Below, one piece after another: positions 1 to 5,401 of a stretch of DNA of 8,198 bases. Position 1 is the stretch's first letter. Each line of letters opens with the position of its first letter. Location: NCBI GenBank assembly GCA_903918155.1, contig CAIXDD010000196.1:1-8198 (forward strand). The letters run 5' to 3'. The stretch is from an uncultured Hyphomicrobiales bacterium (lineage in GTDB: Bacteria > Pseudomonadota > Alphaproteobacteria > Rhizobiales > Beijerinckiaceae). A model generated the notes under the pieces. The model worked only from the letters and a program-made list of their open reading frames with translations, was not told the DNA's origin and made no database searches. Both the position numbers and the translations under genes were made by a program.

Positions 1-187
1 GCTCGTTGTTCTCGACGACGAGGATCTCCATGTCGGCGCCGGGATGGGGCGCCTGCGCGCAGACCGAGTCGAGGCAGGAGGAGAGAAGGCGGGGGCGTCC
101 GCGCGTGCAGATCGTCACCAGTACGCGCGCGAGGCGGGCGGAAACGTCGGCGGCGGAAACGTCGGAATGTGAGAGGTCGGCGGTCAT
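1..187 (-). CDS. GT2-family glycosyltransferase, N-terminal part (runs off the left edge)
   Basis: Reading the minus strand from the ATG at 187 gives about 62 residues without a stop to the window edge. After a Ser/Asp/Ala-rich leader of about 20 residues comes RVLVTICTRGRPRLL, then SCLDSV and EILVVENNE. This is the usual first beta-strand, helix and second strand of a GT-A glycosyltransferase, where a T.CTRGR loop contacts the nucleotide sugar and the strand ends in a V(D/E)N turn. The family transfers sugars from nucleotide-sugar donors during surface polysaccharide or glycolipid synthesis. The gene is divergent from another GT2 gene, which fits the edge of an envelope-polysaccharide cluster. 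No strong Shine-Dalgarno precedes the ATG, so a later start is possible. The acceptor and the C-terminal half cannot be seen. Confidence 0.8.
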   Translation of the reverse strand, partial: MTADLSHSDVSAADVSARLARVLVTICTRGRPRLLSSCLDSVCAQAPHPGADMEILVVENNE

Positions 188-210
188 GGCGCGGTCCGAA
201 AGGTCAGCGC

Positions 211-222
211 GTGCTATAGCAC
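211..222. promoter_or_regulatory. Perfect 12-bp palindrome between two divergent glycosyltransferase genes
   Basis: GTGCTATAGCAC reads the same on both strands. It is the only AT-containing core in the otherwise GC-rich 115-bp gap between the divergent starts at 187 and 303. Each strand offers a -10-like GCTATA, but neither has a convincing -35 at 16-18 bp. It could be an operator dyad or a shared -10 region, and chance is also possible. Confidence 0.35.
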
Positions 223-302
223 CGCCCGCGTCTGCGCGCATCCCCGGTCGGGGGCTGCAAAGCGGCCGCGCTTCCTGTAAGCTCCGCCTGCGCCGCTTTC
301 CC

Positions 303-1097
303 ATGGTCGATCCCTTGAATCCCGTTCCGCTCTCCGTCTTCCTCATCACGCATAACGAGGCCGCCCGCCTTGAGCGGACCCTGCAGGCGCTCGCCGGCCT
401 CGCCGACGAGATCGTCGTGGTGGATTCGGGCTCCGACGATTCCACGCTCGACATCGCCCGCGCTTATGGCGCGAAGATCGTCGTCAATGCGCCCTTTCCC
501 GGCTATGGCCCGCAGAAGCGCCTTGCGGAAGACGCCTGCGCGCATGATTGGGTGCTCAATGTCGACGCCGACGAGGTGGTCTGCGATGCGCTGCGCGAGG
601 AGATCGCGGGACTCCTGCGCAGCGGCGCGATCCACGCGCAGGACGGCTATCGCGTGCCCATCGCCGACGTCCTGCCGGGCGAGCGCGTGCCGGGGCGCTT
701 CGCCTATAAGCTCAGCCCCGTGCGGCTCTATCGGCGCAGCGTCGGCCGCTACGCCTCCTCGACCGTTCATGATCGCGTGCGCTTTCCCGATCATGCGCGC
801 ATCGGCGCGGTTCGGCACGCCCTGCATCATTATTCCATCGAGAGCTTCGGCAAGCAGATCGACAAGCTGCTCGCCTATACGCGCCTGCAAGCGCAGGATT
901 ACGCCGCGCGCGAGCGCCCCTTCTCGCGCATGCGGCTGTTCACGGAATTTCCCGTGGCGTTCGGCAAGGCCTATGTCTTGCGGCGTTACGCGCTGCGGGG
1001 CTTGCCGGGCTTTCTGGCGGCGATGAATTATGCGATCTTCCGGCATATGCGCATCGTGCGCATTTTCGAAGCGCTGCGCCGCGCGGCGAAAGACTAG
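303..1097 (+). CDS. GT2-family glycosyltransferase, WaaE/KdtX-like (LPS core type)
   Basis: This 264-residue protein has the N-terminal GT-A fold motifs of the WaaE/KdtX group: SVFLITHNEA at residues 11-20, DEIVVVDSGSDDST at about 35-48, and LNVDADE at 85-91, whose Asp residues are the expected metal and nucleotide-sugar ligands. HHYSIESF at 175-182 and a basic, aromatic C-terminus (RHMRIVRIFEALRR) are typical of this group and suggest membrane association. Known members add a glucose or similar sugar to the lipopolysaccharide core at the cytoplasmic face; the exact sugar here is inferred only by family. The open frame extends upstream to position 6, but that stretch is Arg/Ser-rich, overlaps the divergent gene and looks non-coding, so the ATG at 303 was chosen although its Shine-Dalgarno is weak. 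The stop codon overlaps that of the convergent monooxygenase gene. Confidence 0.9.
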   Translation: MVDPLNPVPLSVFLITHNEAARLERTLQALAGLADEIVVVDSGSDDSTLDIARAYGAKIVVNAPFPGYGPQKRLAEDACAHDWVLNVDADEVVCDALREEIAGLLRSGAIHAQDGYRVPIADVLPGERVPGRFAYKLSPVRLYRRSVGRYASSTVHDRVRFPDHARIGAVRHALHHYSIESFGKQIDKLLAYTRLQAQDYAARERPFSRMRLFTEFPVAFGKAYVLRRYALRGLPGFLAAMNYAIFRHMRIVRIFEALRRAAKD

Positions 1098-2404
1098 ATC
1101 TTCTTCAGGCCGAGATTGTCGCGCAGCGTCGCGCCGTCATAGGCGGTGCGCATGAGGCCGCGCCGCTGCAATTGCGGAACGACAAGCTCCACGAAATCGT
1201 CGAGCCCGCCGGGGAAGACGGGCGCCATGAAATTGAACCCGTCCGCCGCGCCTTCCTTGAACCAGCGCTCCATTTCGTCGGCGACTTGAACGGGCGTTCC
1301 CACGAGCGCGAAATGCCCGCGCGAGGCGGCGAATCTTTGGTAGAGCTGACGAATGGTCAGGCCCTCGCGGCGCGCGGCCTCCACCATCTGGTCGACGCGG
1401 CTCGAAAGCACCGCGCTTTTGGGAATCTCCGGCAGGGGGCCGTCGACGTCCCAGCCCGACAGGTCCACGCCCATCTTGCGTTCGAGCAGGGACACGCCGA
1501 TTTCAGGATGAATCAAATCCTGCAAGGTCTGGAATTTCGCGCGCGCCTCCGATTCCGTGGGCGCGGTCACGACAAAGAGTCCGGGCATGATCTTGAGATC
1601 TTCGGGCGCGCGGCCATAGGCGGCCATGCGGCCCTTGAGGTCGGCGTAGAAAGCCTGCGCGCTCGCCATGGTCTCATGCGCGGTGAAGACGACTTCGGCC
1701 GTCTCCGCGGCAAGCTCGCGTCCGTCCTCCGAGGCGCCCGCCTGCACGATCACAGGCCGGCCCTGCGGCGTGCGCGGCACGTTGAGCGGTCCGCGCACGT
1801 CATAATAGGCGCCGTGGTGATTGAGCTCGCGCATTTTCGACCAGTCGAAGAACACGCCGCTCGCCTGATCGCGCACGAAGGCGTCGGTATCCCATGAATC
1901 CCATAAGCCCAGAACCACGTCGAGGAATTCACGCGCCTTGCGATAGCGCTCCGCCTTGGGAAGATGCGGCTCGCGGCTGAAATTCTCCGCGGCGATCGGA
2001 TTGCCCGTGGTCACCACGTTCCAGCCCGCTCGCCCGTCGCTGACGATGTCGAGCGAAGCGAAACGCCGCGCCACGGCATAGGGCTCCTCGAAGCTCGTGC
2101 TCGCCGTGCATACGAGGCCGATGTTTTTCGTGACGCCCGCCAGCATGGACAAAAGCGTGAAAGGCTCGATCCAGGCGACGTAATGGGAGCGCTCGAGGCC
2201 CTTGGTCTCCGCGGTGTAAGCGGTCGGGGAATCGGCGGAGAAGAGCATGTCGAACAGGCCGCGTTCGGCGGTCTGGGCGATGCGCACGAAATGCCGATGG
2301 TTCAGCCCGGCGTCCGGCGTGCCCTGCGGATGGCGCCATGCGGCGATATGATGGCCGCAGGGACGCAGGAAGAGCCCGAGCTTGAGATGTTTCGCCTGCG
2401 TCAT
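1094..2404 (-). CDS. LLM-class flavin-dependent monooxygenase, NtaA/SnaA/DszA family
   Basis: This 436-residue protein has the length and motifs of the NtaA/SnaA/DszA branch of bacterial luciferase-like monooxygenases: KLGLFLRPCGHH near the N-terminus, a conserved EPYAVARRFASLDIVSDGRAGWNVVTT block at about residues 107-133, YRKAREFLDVVLGLWDSW at about 153-171, and RPVIVQAGASEDGRELAA at about 216-233. Family members use FMNH2 supplied by a separate flavin reductase plus O2 to oxidise small molecules such as nitrilotriacetate, EDTA, organosulfur compounds or sulfonates in the cytoplasm. No flavin reductase is in the window. The ATG overlaps the stop of the upstream TTT receptor (ATGA, 2401-2404), implying co-transcription and translational coupling. 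The gene ends at 1094 inside a CTAG shared with the convergent glycosyltransferase stop. The substrate cannot be named. Confidence 0.93.
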   Translation of the reverse strand: MTQAKHLKLGLFLRPCGHHIAAWRHPQGTPDAGLNHRHFVRIAQTAERGLFDMLFSADSPTAYTAETKGLERSHYVAWIEPFTLLSMLAGVTKNIGLVCTASTSFEEPYAVARRFASLDIVSDGRAGWNVVTTGNPIAAENFSREPHLPKAERYRKAREFLDVVLGLWDSWDTDAFVRDQASGVFFDWSKMRELNHHGAYYDVRGPLNVPRTPQGRPVIVQAGASEDGRELAAETAEVVFTAHETMASAQAFYADLKGRMAAYGRAPEDLKIMPGLFVVTAPTESEARAKFQTLQDLIHPEIGVSLLERKMGVDLSGWDVDGPLPEIPKSAVLSSRVDQMVEAARREGLTIRQLYQRFAASRGHFALVGTPVQVADEMERWFKEGAADGFNFMAPVFPGGLDDFVELVVPQLQRRGLMRTAYDGATLRDNLGLKKI

Positions 2405-3441
2405 TTAGCGCCTGCGGCCTGCGGCGCGCTGATGAGCGCGAGCACGCTGTCGCGCACTTGCGGACCGGCGGCGAGAATGTCGTTGACGAGGCGCGCGAGG
2501 TCTTCGCCCGACATGGGGTCGATCTCGGCCTGCATCTTGTCGGCTTCCGCCACGAAGGCGGGGTCTTTCATCGTCGCGTCGAAGGCCTTGCGCAGCGCGG
2601 CGACGCGATCTGGCGGCGCGTCAGGCGTGGTCGCCAGAGGCCGGCCCATCGTGGCCGCTTTCGACATGAAGGCGACGGGCGCCTTGTGCTCGTCGCGCAC
2701 CGGCTGGTCGAGCAGCAGCGGCGCGTCGGGCATGGCGGGGTCTTTCTTCACGCCGATCTGGATGAGCGGGCGGATGAGTTTCTTTTCGATGTAATGGGGC
2801 GTGGCGGAGAGGTAGCTCGCATAGGTGTTCGTGCCGCGTCCCTCCACTTCGCCGCGCTCCATGGCCAGATTGATGGCGGGCCCGCTCGTATAGCCGAAGA
2901 CGATCTTGAAGCGGGTGCCGAGAACATTGTTGTAGAATGTGGGATAATGAACCGAGGCCGAGCCCGCGCCCGTCGTGCCGATCGTCGTCTCTCGCGTCTT
3001 TGCGTCCTCAAGCGAGCGCGTCGGCGAGGCGTGCCAGACGGCGAGCATCTGGTTCGACGATTGCAGATTGCCGATCCAGTTGAACTTGCCGACATCGGCT
3101 TTCAATTGCGGCGACAGGCCGAGCGCCTGATCGGCCACGAGTCCCTGTCCGACGATGGAGAGGATCGTTCCGTCCTTCGGCGCGACATTCGCGAGATAAT
3201 TGGCGGCGAGAATGCCGCCGCCGCCGGGCATGTTCACGGAGACGAAAGCGGGAGCGCCGGGAATGTGGCGCGGCATGTGGCGTGCGAGCAGGCGCGTGAG
3301 CTGGTCATAGCCGCTGCCGGGTTCGCTGCGGATGACGGCCCTGATCTCCTTGCCGGCGCCCGCGTAGAAGTCCGCGACCGGATCGGCTTGCGCGCCCATG
3401 GGCGCGAGCGCGGCGACGAAAGCCAGGCGCCAAATCTTCAC
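2401..3441 (-). CDS. Tripartite tricarboxylate transporter (TctC/Bug-type) substrate-binding protein
   Basis: A GTG start at 3441 preceded by GGGGAGG gives 346 residues; the frame stays open a further 720 bases upstream, but that part is Arg/Ala-rich noise. VKIWRLAFVAALAPMGAQA is a short Sec signal peptide, cleaved about after residue 19. The mature protein has the Bug/TctC fold hallmarks: VIRSEPGSGYDQLTRLLARH (about 37-55), RHIPG with NMPGGGGILAANYLA (about 58-84), PKDGT (about 88-92), GTTGAGSASVHYP (about 155-167) and GEVEGRGTN (about 197-205). The family captures carboxylates or related solutes in the periplasm for a TctAB permease, but no TctA or TctB is encoded nearby, so it is an orphan receptor here. 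It belongs to the subfamily with the RHIPG..NMPG pattern, unlike the divergent receptor at 4181. The downstream monooxygenase overlaps it by 4 bases, so its ligand may be that enzyme's substrate. Confidence 0.93.
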   Translation of the reverse strand: MKIWRLAFVAALAPMGAQADPVADFYAGAGKEIRAVIRSEPGSGYDQLTRLLARHMPRHIPGAPAFVSVNMPGGGGILAANYLANVAPKDGTILSIVGQGLVADQALGLSPQLKADVGKFNWIGNLQSSNQMLAVWHASPTRSLEDAKTRETTIGTTGAGSASVHYPTFYNNVLGTRFKIVFGYTSGPAINLAMERGEVEGRGTNTYASYLSATPHYIEKKLIRPLIQIGVKKDPAMPDAPLLLDQPVRDEHKAPVAFMSKAATMGRPLATTPDAPPDRVAALRKAFDATMKDPAFVAEADKMQAEIDPMSGEDLARLVNDILAAGPQVRDSVLALISAPQAAGAK

Positions 3442-3447
3442 GTCGTC

Positions 3448-3454
3448 CTCCCCG
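3448..3454 (-). promoter_or_regulatory. Shine-Dalgarno fixing the GTG start of the TTT receptor
   Basis: On the minus strand GGGGAGG stands 6 bases ahead of the GTG at 3441. It is the only strong ribosome-binding site in this long open frame, and it falls directly before the signal peptide, which settles the start. Confidence 0.75.
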
Positions 3455-3523
3455 TTCCGTTCACTGGTTCGTGAGCGGCGATCTTCGCGCGAAACGATGG
3501 CGCTGTCGAGCTGGCGCATGAGC

Positions 3524-3587
3524 GATGCGCAAGAGGAGTGCGCAAGAGCGATGCGCAAGAAGATGCGCAAGAAGATGCGCAAGAGAC
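3524..3587. repeat. Short tandem array with five TGCGCA palindromic cores at 12-13 bp spacing
   Basis: TGCGCA, itself a palindrome, begins at 3526, 3539, 3552, 3564 and 3576, giving steps of 13, 13, 12 and 12. Each copy is followed by AGA and most are preceded by GA, so the unit reads close to GATGCGCAAGA (minus strand TCTTGCGCATC). The array lies 83-146 bases upstream of the GTG of the receptor-monooxygenase operon. It could be a cluster of binding sites, a slippage-derived microsatellite, or part of a short leader frame: on the minus strand an ATG at 3592 reads 43 residues with repeated LAHL, ending at 3461. Which of these applies cannot be decided from the sequence. Confidence 0.7.
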
Positions 3588-3611
3588 TGCATGGCGCGCG
3601 CGTCGCAGCGT

Positions 3612-3989
3612 TCAGCCGCCGGCGCGGCATCGCGCGAGGGCGGCCGCATAGGCGTTGCGCTGCGCGGCGAGATCGGCGCCCCTCCGCGCAGAATCTCGCG
3701 CGGGCGCGCGTGCGGAGCGTGCGTCGCGCGCGGCGGGGTTCGGCAGGCCTTGCGTCAGCCCGCTGACCAAGGGCCCGCCTGAACGCGGGGCGACCATCGC
3801 GGCGTAGTCGCGGGCGTAGGCCTCGCAGCTCACGCGCGGCCGCGCCGGGGTCTGCGCCTGCGCGGGCGTCATGGCGGCGCAGGCGGCCAGCGGCAGCGCC
3901 AAAATCGCTCGCGTGAATTTGGCTCGCGTGAGGAGCGTTTGCGCGAAGGCGTGATGCGCGGCTTGAGCGCGGGGGGAAGCGGCGGCCAT
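3612..3989 (-). CDS. Small exported Cys-containing protein of unknown function (probable)
   Basis: The ATG at 3989 gives 125 residues. After about 22 residues comes a hydrophobic segment (RAILALPLAACAAMTPAQAQ, about 28-46) that looks like a signal peptide. Cleavage could be Sec type after AQA (about residue 45), or lipoprotein type at LAAC with Cys37. The mature part has SCEAYARDYAAM at about 54-65 and ends YAAALARC. This pair of Cys blocks (C-E-x-Y-A at the front, Y-A-x-x-x-A-x-C at the end) resembles small alphaproteobacterial envelope proteins that normally carry a glycine-zipper between them; here the middle is an Ala/Arg-rich stretch instead. No Shine-Dalgarno is visible, and ATGGGCC immediately upstream makes the start uncertain. 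It lies 170 bp upstream of the TTT receptor on the same strand. If it is not a gene, 3442-4180 is a 739-bp gap holding only repeats. The function is unknown. Confidence 0.55.
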   Translation of the reverse strand: MAAASPRAQAAHHAFAQTLLTRAKFTRAILALPLAACAAMTPAQAQTPARPRVSCEAYARDYAAMVAPRSGGPLVSGLTQGLPNPAARDARSARAPARDSARRGADLAAQRNAYAAALARCRAGG

Positions 3990-4008
3990 GGCCCATTTGG
4001 CGCGCCGC

Positions 4009-4058
4009 CGCGCCCGGTGGCAAGCGCGCCGCTGCGCGCCCGGTGGCAAGCGCGCCGC
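4009..4058. repeat. Direct repeat, two 24-bp copies with a 2-bp spacer
   Basis: Positions 4009-4032 and 4035-4058 are identical over 24 bases and include CCCGGTGGCAAGC. The 26-bp period is not a multiple of three, which argues against coding origin. The repeat sits in the 191-bp gap between the minus-strand small exported protein and the plus-strand TTT receptor. A related inverted copy lies at 4121-4137 (GCTTGCCGCCCGGCGCG, 15 of 17 positions matching the reverse complement of 4035-4051). The gap shows no recognisable sigma-70 promoter. Confidence 0.8.
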
Positions 4059-4168
4059 GGCGGCCTGCGGCGAGCGCCAGGGCCCGAGGCTTGATCTTGG
4101 CGCGCGGGCGACGCCTACGGGGCTTGCCGCCCGGCGCGAAACGCGACACTTTGGCCGCAATCAAATCA

Positions 4169-4179
4169 GGGGAGGGGAG
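4169..4179 (+). promoter_or_regulatory. Shine-Dalgarno of the plus-strand TTT receptor
   Basis: GGGGAGGGGAG ends 1 base before the ATG at 4181, and its first GGGGAGG is well placed at about 5 bases from the start. This selects 4181 over the in-frame ATG at 4043, whose extra 46 residues are Arg/Pro-rich and unlike a signal peptide. Confidence 0.75.
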
Positions 4180-4180
4180 A

Positions 4181-5185
4181 ATGCCCGGACTTTCGCTTTC
4201 ATCTTTGCGTTCGCGCGGCTTGCGCGTTCTGGCGGGCGGCGCGCTCGCCGCCGCGTCCGGCCTGTGCGCCGCGCAGGCGCAGGACTATCCCGCCAAGCCG
4301 ATCACGATGATCGTGCCCTTCACCGCCGGCGGCGCCGGCGACATTCTCGCGCGCACGCTCAGCCTGAAACTGGAGCAGACCTGGGGCCGCGGCTTCGTGG
4401 TGGAGAATCGCGTGGGCGCAGGCGGCGTCGTGGGCGCGGTCGCGACGCAAAAGGCGCCCGCCGACGGCTATACGCTGATGATCGCGCCCAGCGCGACCAT
4501 GGCGGTTAATGTGACGCTGTTCAAAAGCCTGCCCTACGATCCCGCGAAGGATTTCATTCCGCTCGCTTTGCCGGCGCGCACGCCCTTCGTGCTCGTGGCC
4601 CATCCCTCGCTCCCCGTGGCGAGCGTGGCCGACTTCATCAAATATGCGAAGGCGCCGCCGAAGCCGCTGTTCTACGCGACGGCCGGGCCCGGCGTTCCGC
4701 ACCATCTCTTCGCGGAATTGCTGAAGAACATGGCGGGCATCGACATGCAGCCCGTGGCCTATAAGGGCAGCCTGCCGGCGTTGAACGACGTGGTGGCGGG
4801 CCATGTGCCTGTGATGTTCGTGGACCTCGGCCCCGCCATCGCGCAGGTGCAGGCGGGCACGGTGCGCGCCTTGGGCGTCTCCACCGCCGCGCGTCTGGCG
4901 TCCCTGCCCAATGTGCCGCCGGTGAACGACGCCGCGCCGGGCTTCGACGTCGCCTCCTGGCAGATGATCGTGGCGCCTGCGGGCACGCCGCGCCCCATCG
5001 TGGAGAGGCTGCATCGCGACATCGCGCAGGCCATGGAGGATCCCGGCGTGCGCGGCCAGATCGAGAAGGCGGGCATGGTTCCCGTCAGCTCGCCCTCGCT
5101 GGCCGACCTTCAGGCTTTCGTGAAAAGCGAGATCGCCCAATGGGGCGATGTGGTGCGCAAGGCCGGCGTCGAAGGCTCGCAATAG
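4181..5185 (+). CDS. Tripartite tricarboxylate transporter (Bug-type) substrate-binding protein
   Basis: This 334-residue protein is a classical Bug receptor. A signal peptide (RGLRVLAGGALAAASGLCA then AQAQ) is cleaved near residues 33-34, directly before DYPAKPITMIVPFTAGGAGD, the family signature at about 35-54 that shapes the ligand pocket. Further hallmarks are ENRVGAGGVVGA (about 75-86), ADGYTLMI (about 94-101), FYATAGPGVPHHL (about 164-176), VAYKGSLPALNDVVAGHV (about 192-209), VRALGVST (about 228-235) and WQMIVAPAGTP (about 260-270). Bug proteins bind carboxylates, aromatic acids or amino acids in the periplasm and pass them to a TctAB permease or act as sensors; no permease or sensor gene is nearby. 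It is transcribed away from the other TTT receptor and ends at a strong hairpin (5271-5303), so it appears to be a single-gene transcript. The ligand is unknown. Confidence 0.95.
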   Translation: MPGLSLSSLRSRGLRVLAGGALAAASGLCAAQAQDYPAKPITMIVPFTAGGAGDILARTLSLKLEQTWGRGFVVENRVGAGGVVGAVATQKAPADGYTLMIAPSATMAVNVTLFKSLPYDPAKDFIPLALPARTPFVLVAHPSLPVASVADFIKYAKAPPKPLFYATAGPGVPHHLFAELLKNMAGIDMQPVAYKGSLPALNDVVAGHVPVMFVDLGPAIAQVQAGTVRALGVSTAARLASLPNVPPVNDAAPGFDVASWQMIVAPAGTPRPIVERLHRDIAQAMEDPGVRGQIEKAGMVPVSSPSLADLQAFVKSEIAQWGDVVRKAGVEGSQ

Positions 5186-5266
5186 CCGCGCCTGCGCGAC
5201 CGGCGCGCGCCTTGCGGCCCATGGCCGAGCTGCGCGGCGAGCGATCCGGCGGAAAGGCCCGCGCGT

Positions 5267-5310
5267 AAAAAGAGGGCGCATGGCGTTTCGTCATGCGTCC
5301 TTTGTCTTGA
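5267..5310. terminator. Probable intrinsic terminator after the TTT receptor
   Basis: Positions 5271-5282 pair with 5292-5303 in a 12-bp stem containing two G-T wobbles. The 9-base loop GCGTTTCGT can close three more pairs. The stem is followed by TTTGTCTT on the plus strand and preceded by AAAAA (5267-5271), so it would have a U-tract in either direction, with the cleaner one on the minus strand. It lies 86 bases past the receptor stop, and the next gene is also on the plus strand. Confidence 0.65.
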
Positions 5311-5369
5311 GCTGATGTCTTGCGTCTTCGATCTTGCGCCTTATGTCTTGCGTCTCGCTTCTTCTTACG
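5305..5369 (+). repeat. TCTTGCG repeats at about 14-bp period upstream of the DUF2147-like gene
   Basis: TCTTGCG occurs at 5318, 5332 and 5346, exactly 14 bases apart, with degenerate copies TCTTGAG at 5305 and TCTTACG at 5363. The array directly follows the terminator hairpin and ends about 32 bases before the start at 5402. The same core appears on the minus strand in the 3524-3587 array. It overlaps a possible promoter, TTGCGT (5320-5325), 16 bp, TATGTC (5342-5347), which the repeat structure makes hard to judge. Confidence 0.6.
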
Positions 5370-5401
5370 CCTTGCAAAGCCGTTCCAGCACGGGGAGTCC
5401 C

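Noticed and set aside
6..302. N-terminal extension of the plus-strand glycosyltransferase
   Set aside because: It overlaps the divergent glycosyltransferase coding sequence and has Arg/Ser-rich composition. The family N-terminus begins shortly after 303.
1172..1897. Plus-strand open frame opposite the monooxygenase
   Set aside because: It is a shadow frame: His/Arg-rich product without domains, fully inside a gene with clear LLM motifs.
3461..3592. A 43-codon leader peptide (repeated LAHL) ahead of the TTT receptor, as in attenuation
   Set aside because: There is no ribosome-binding site and no following terminator/antiterminator pair that I could see. The Leu-Ala-His repetition is explained by the tandem DNA repeat.
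3442..4164. N-terminal extension of the minus-strand TTT receptor to 587 residues
   Set aside because: The extra 241 residues are low-complexity Arg/Ala sequence, run through the repeat array, and would bury a signal peptide that has its own Shine-Dalgarno and GTG.
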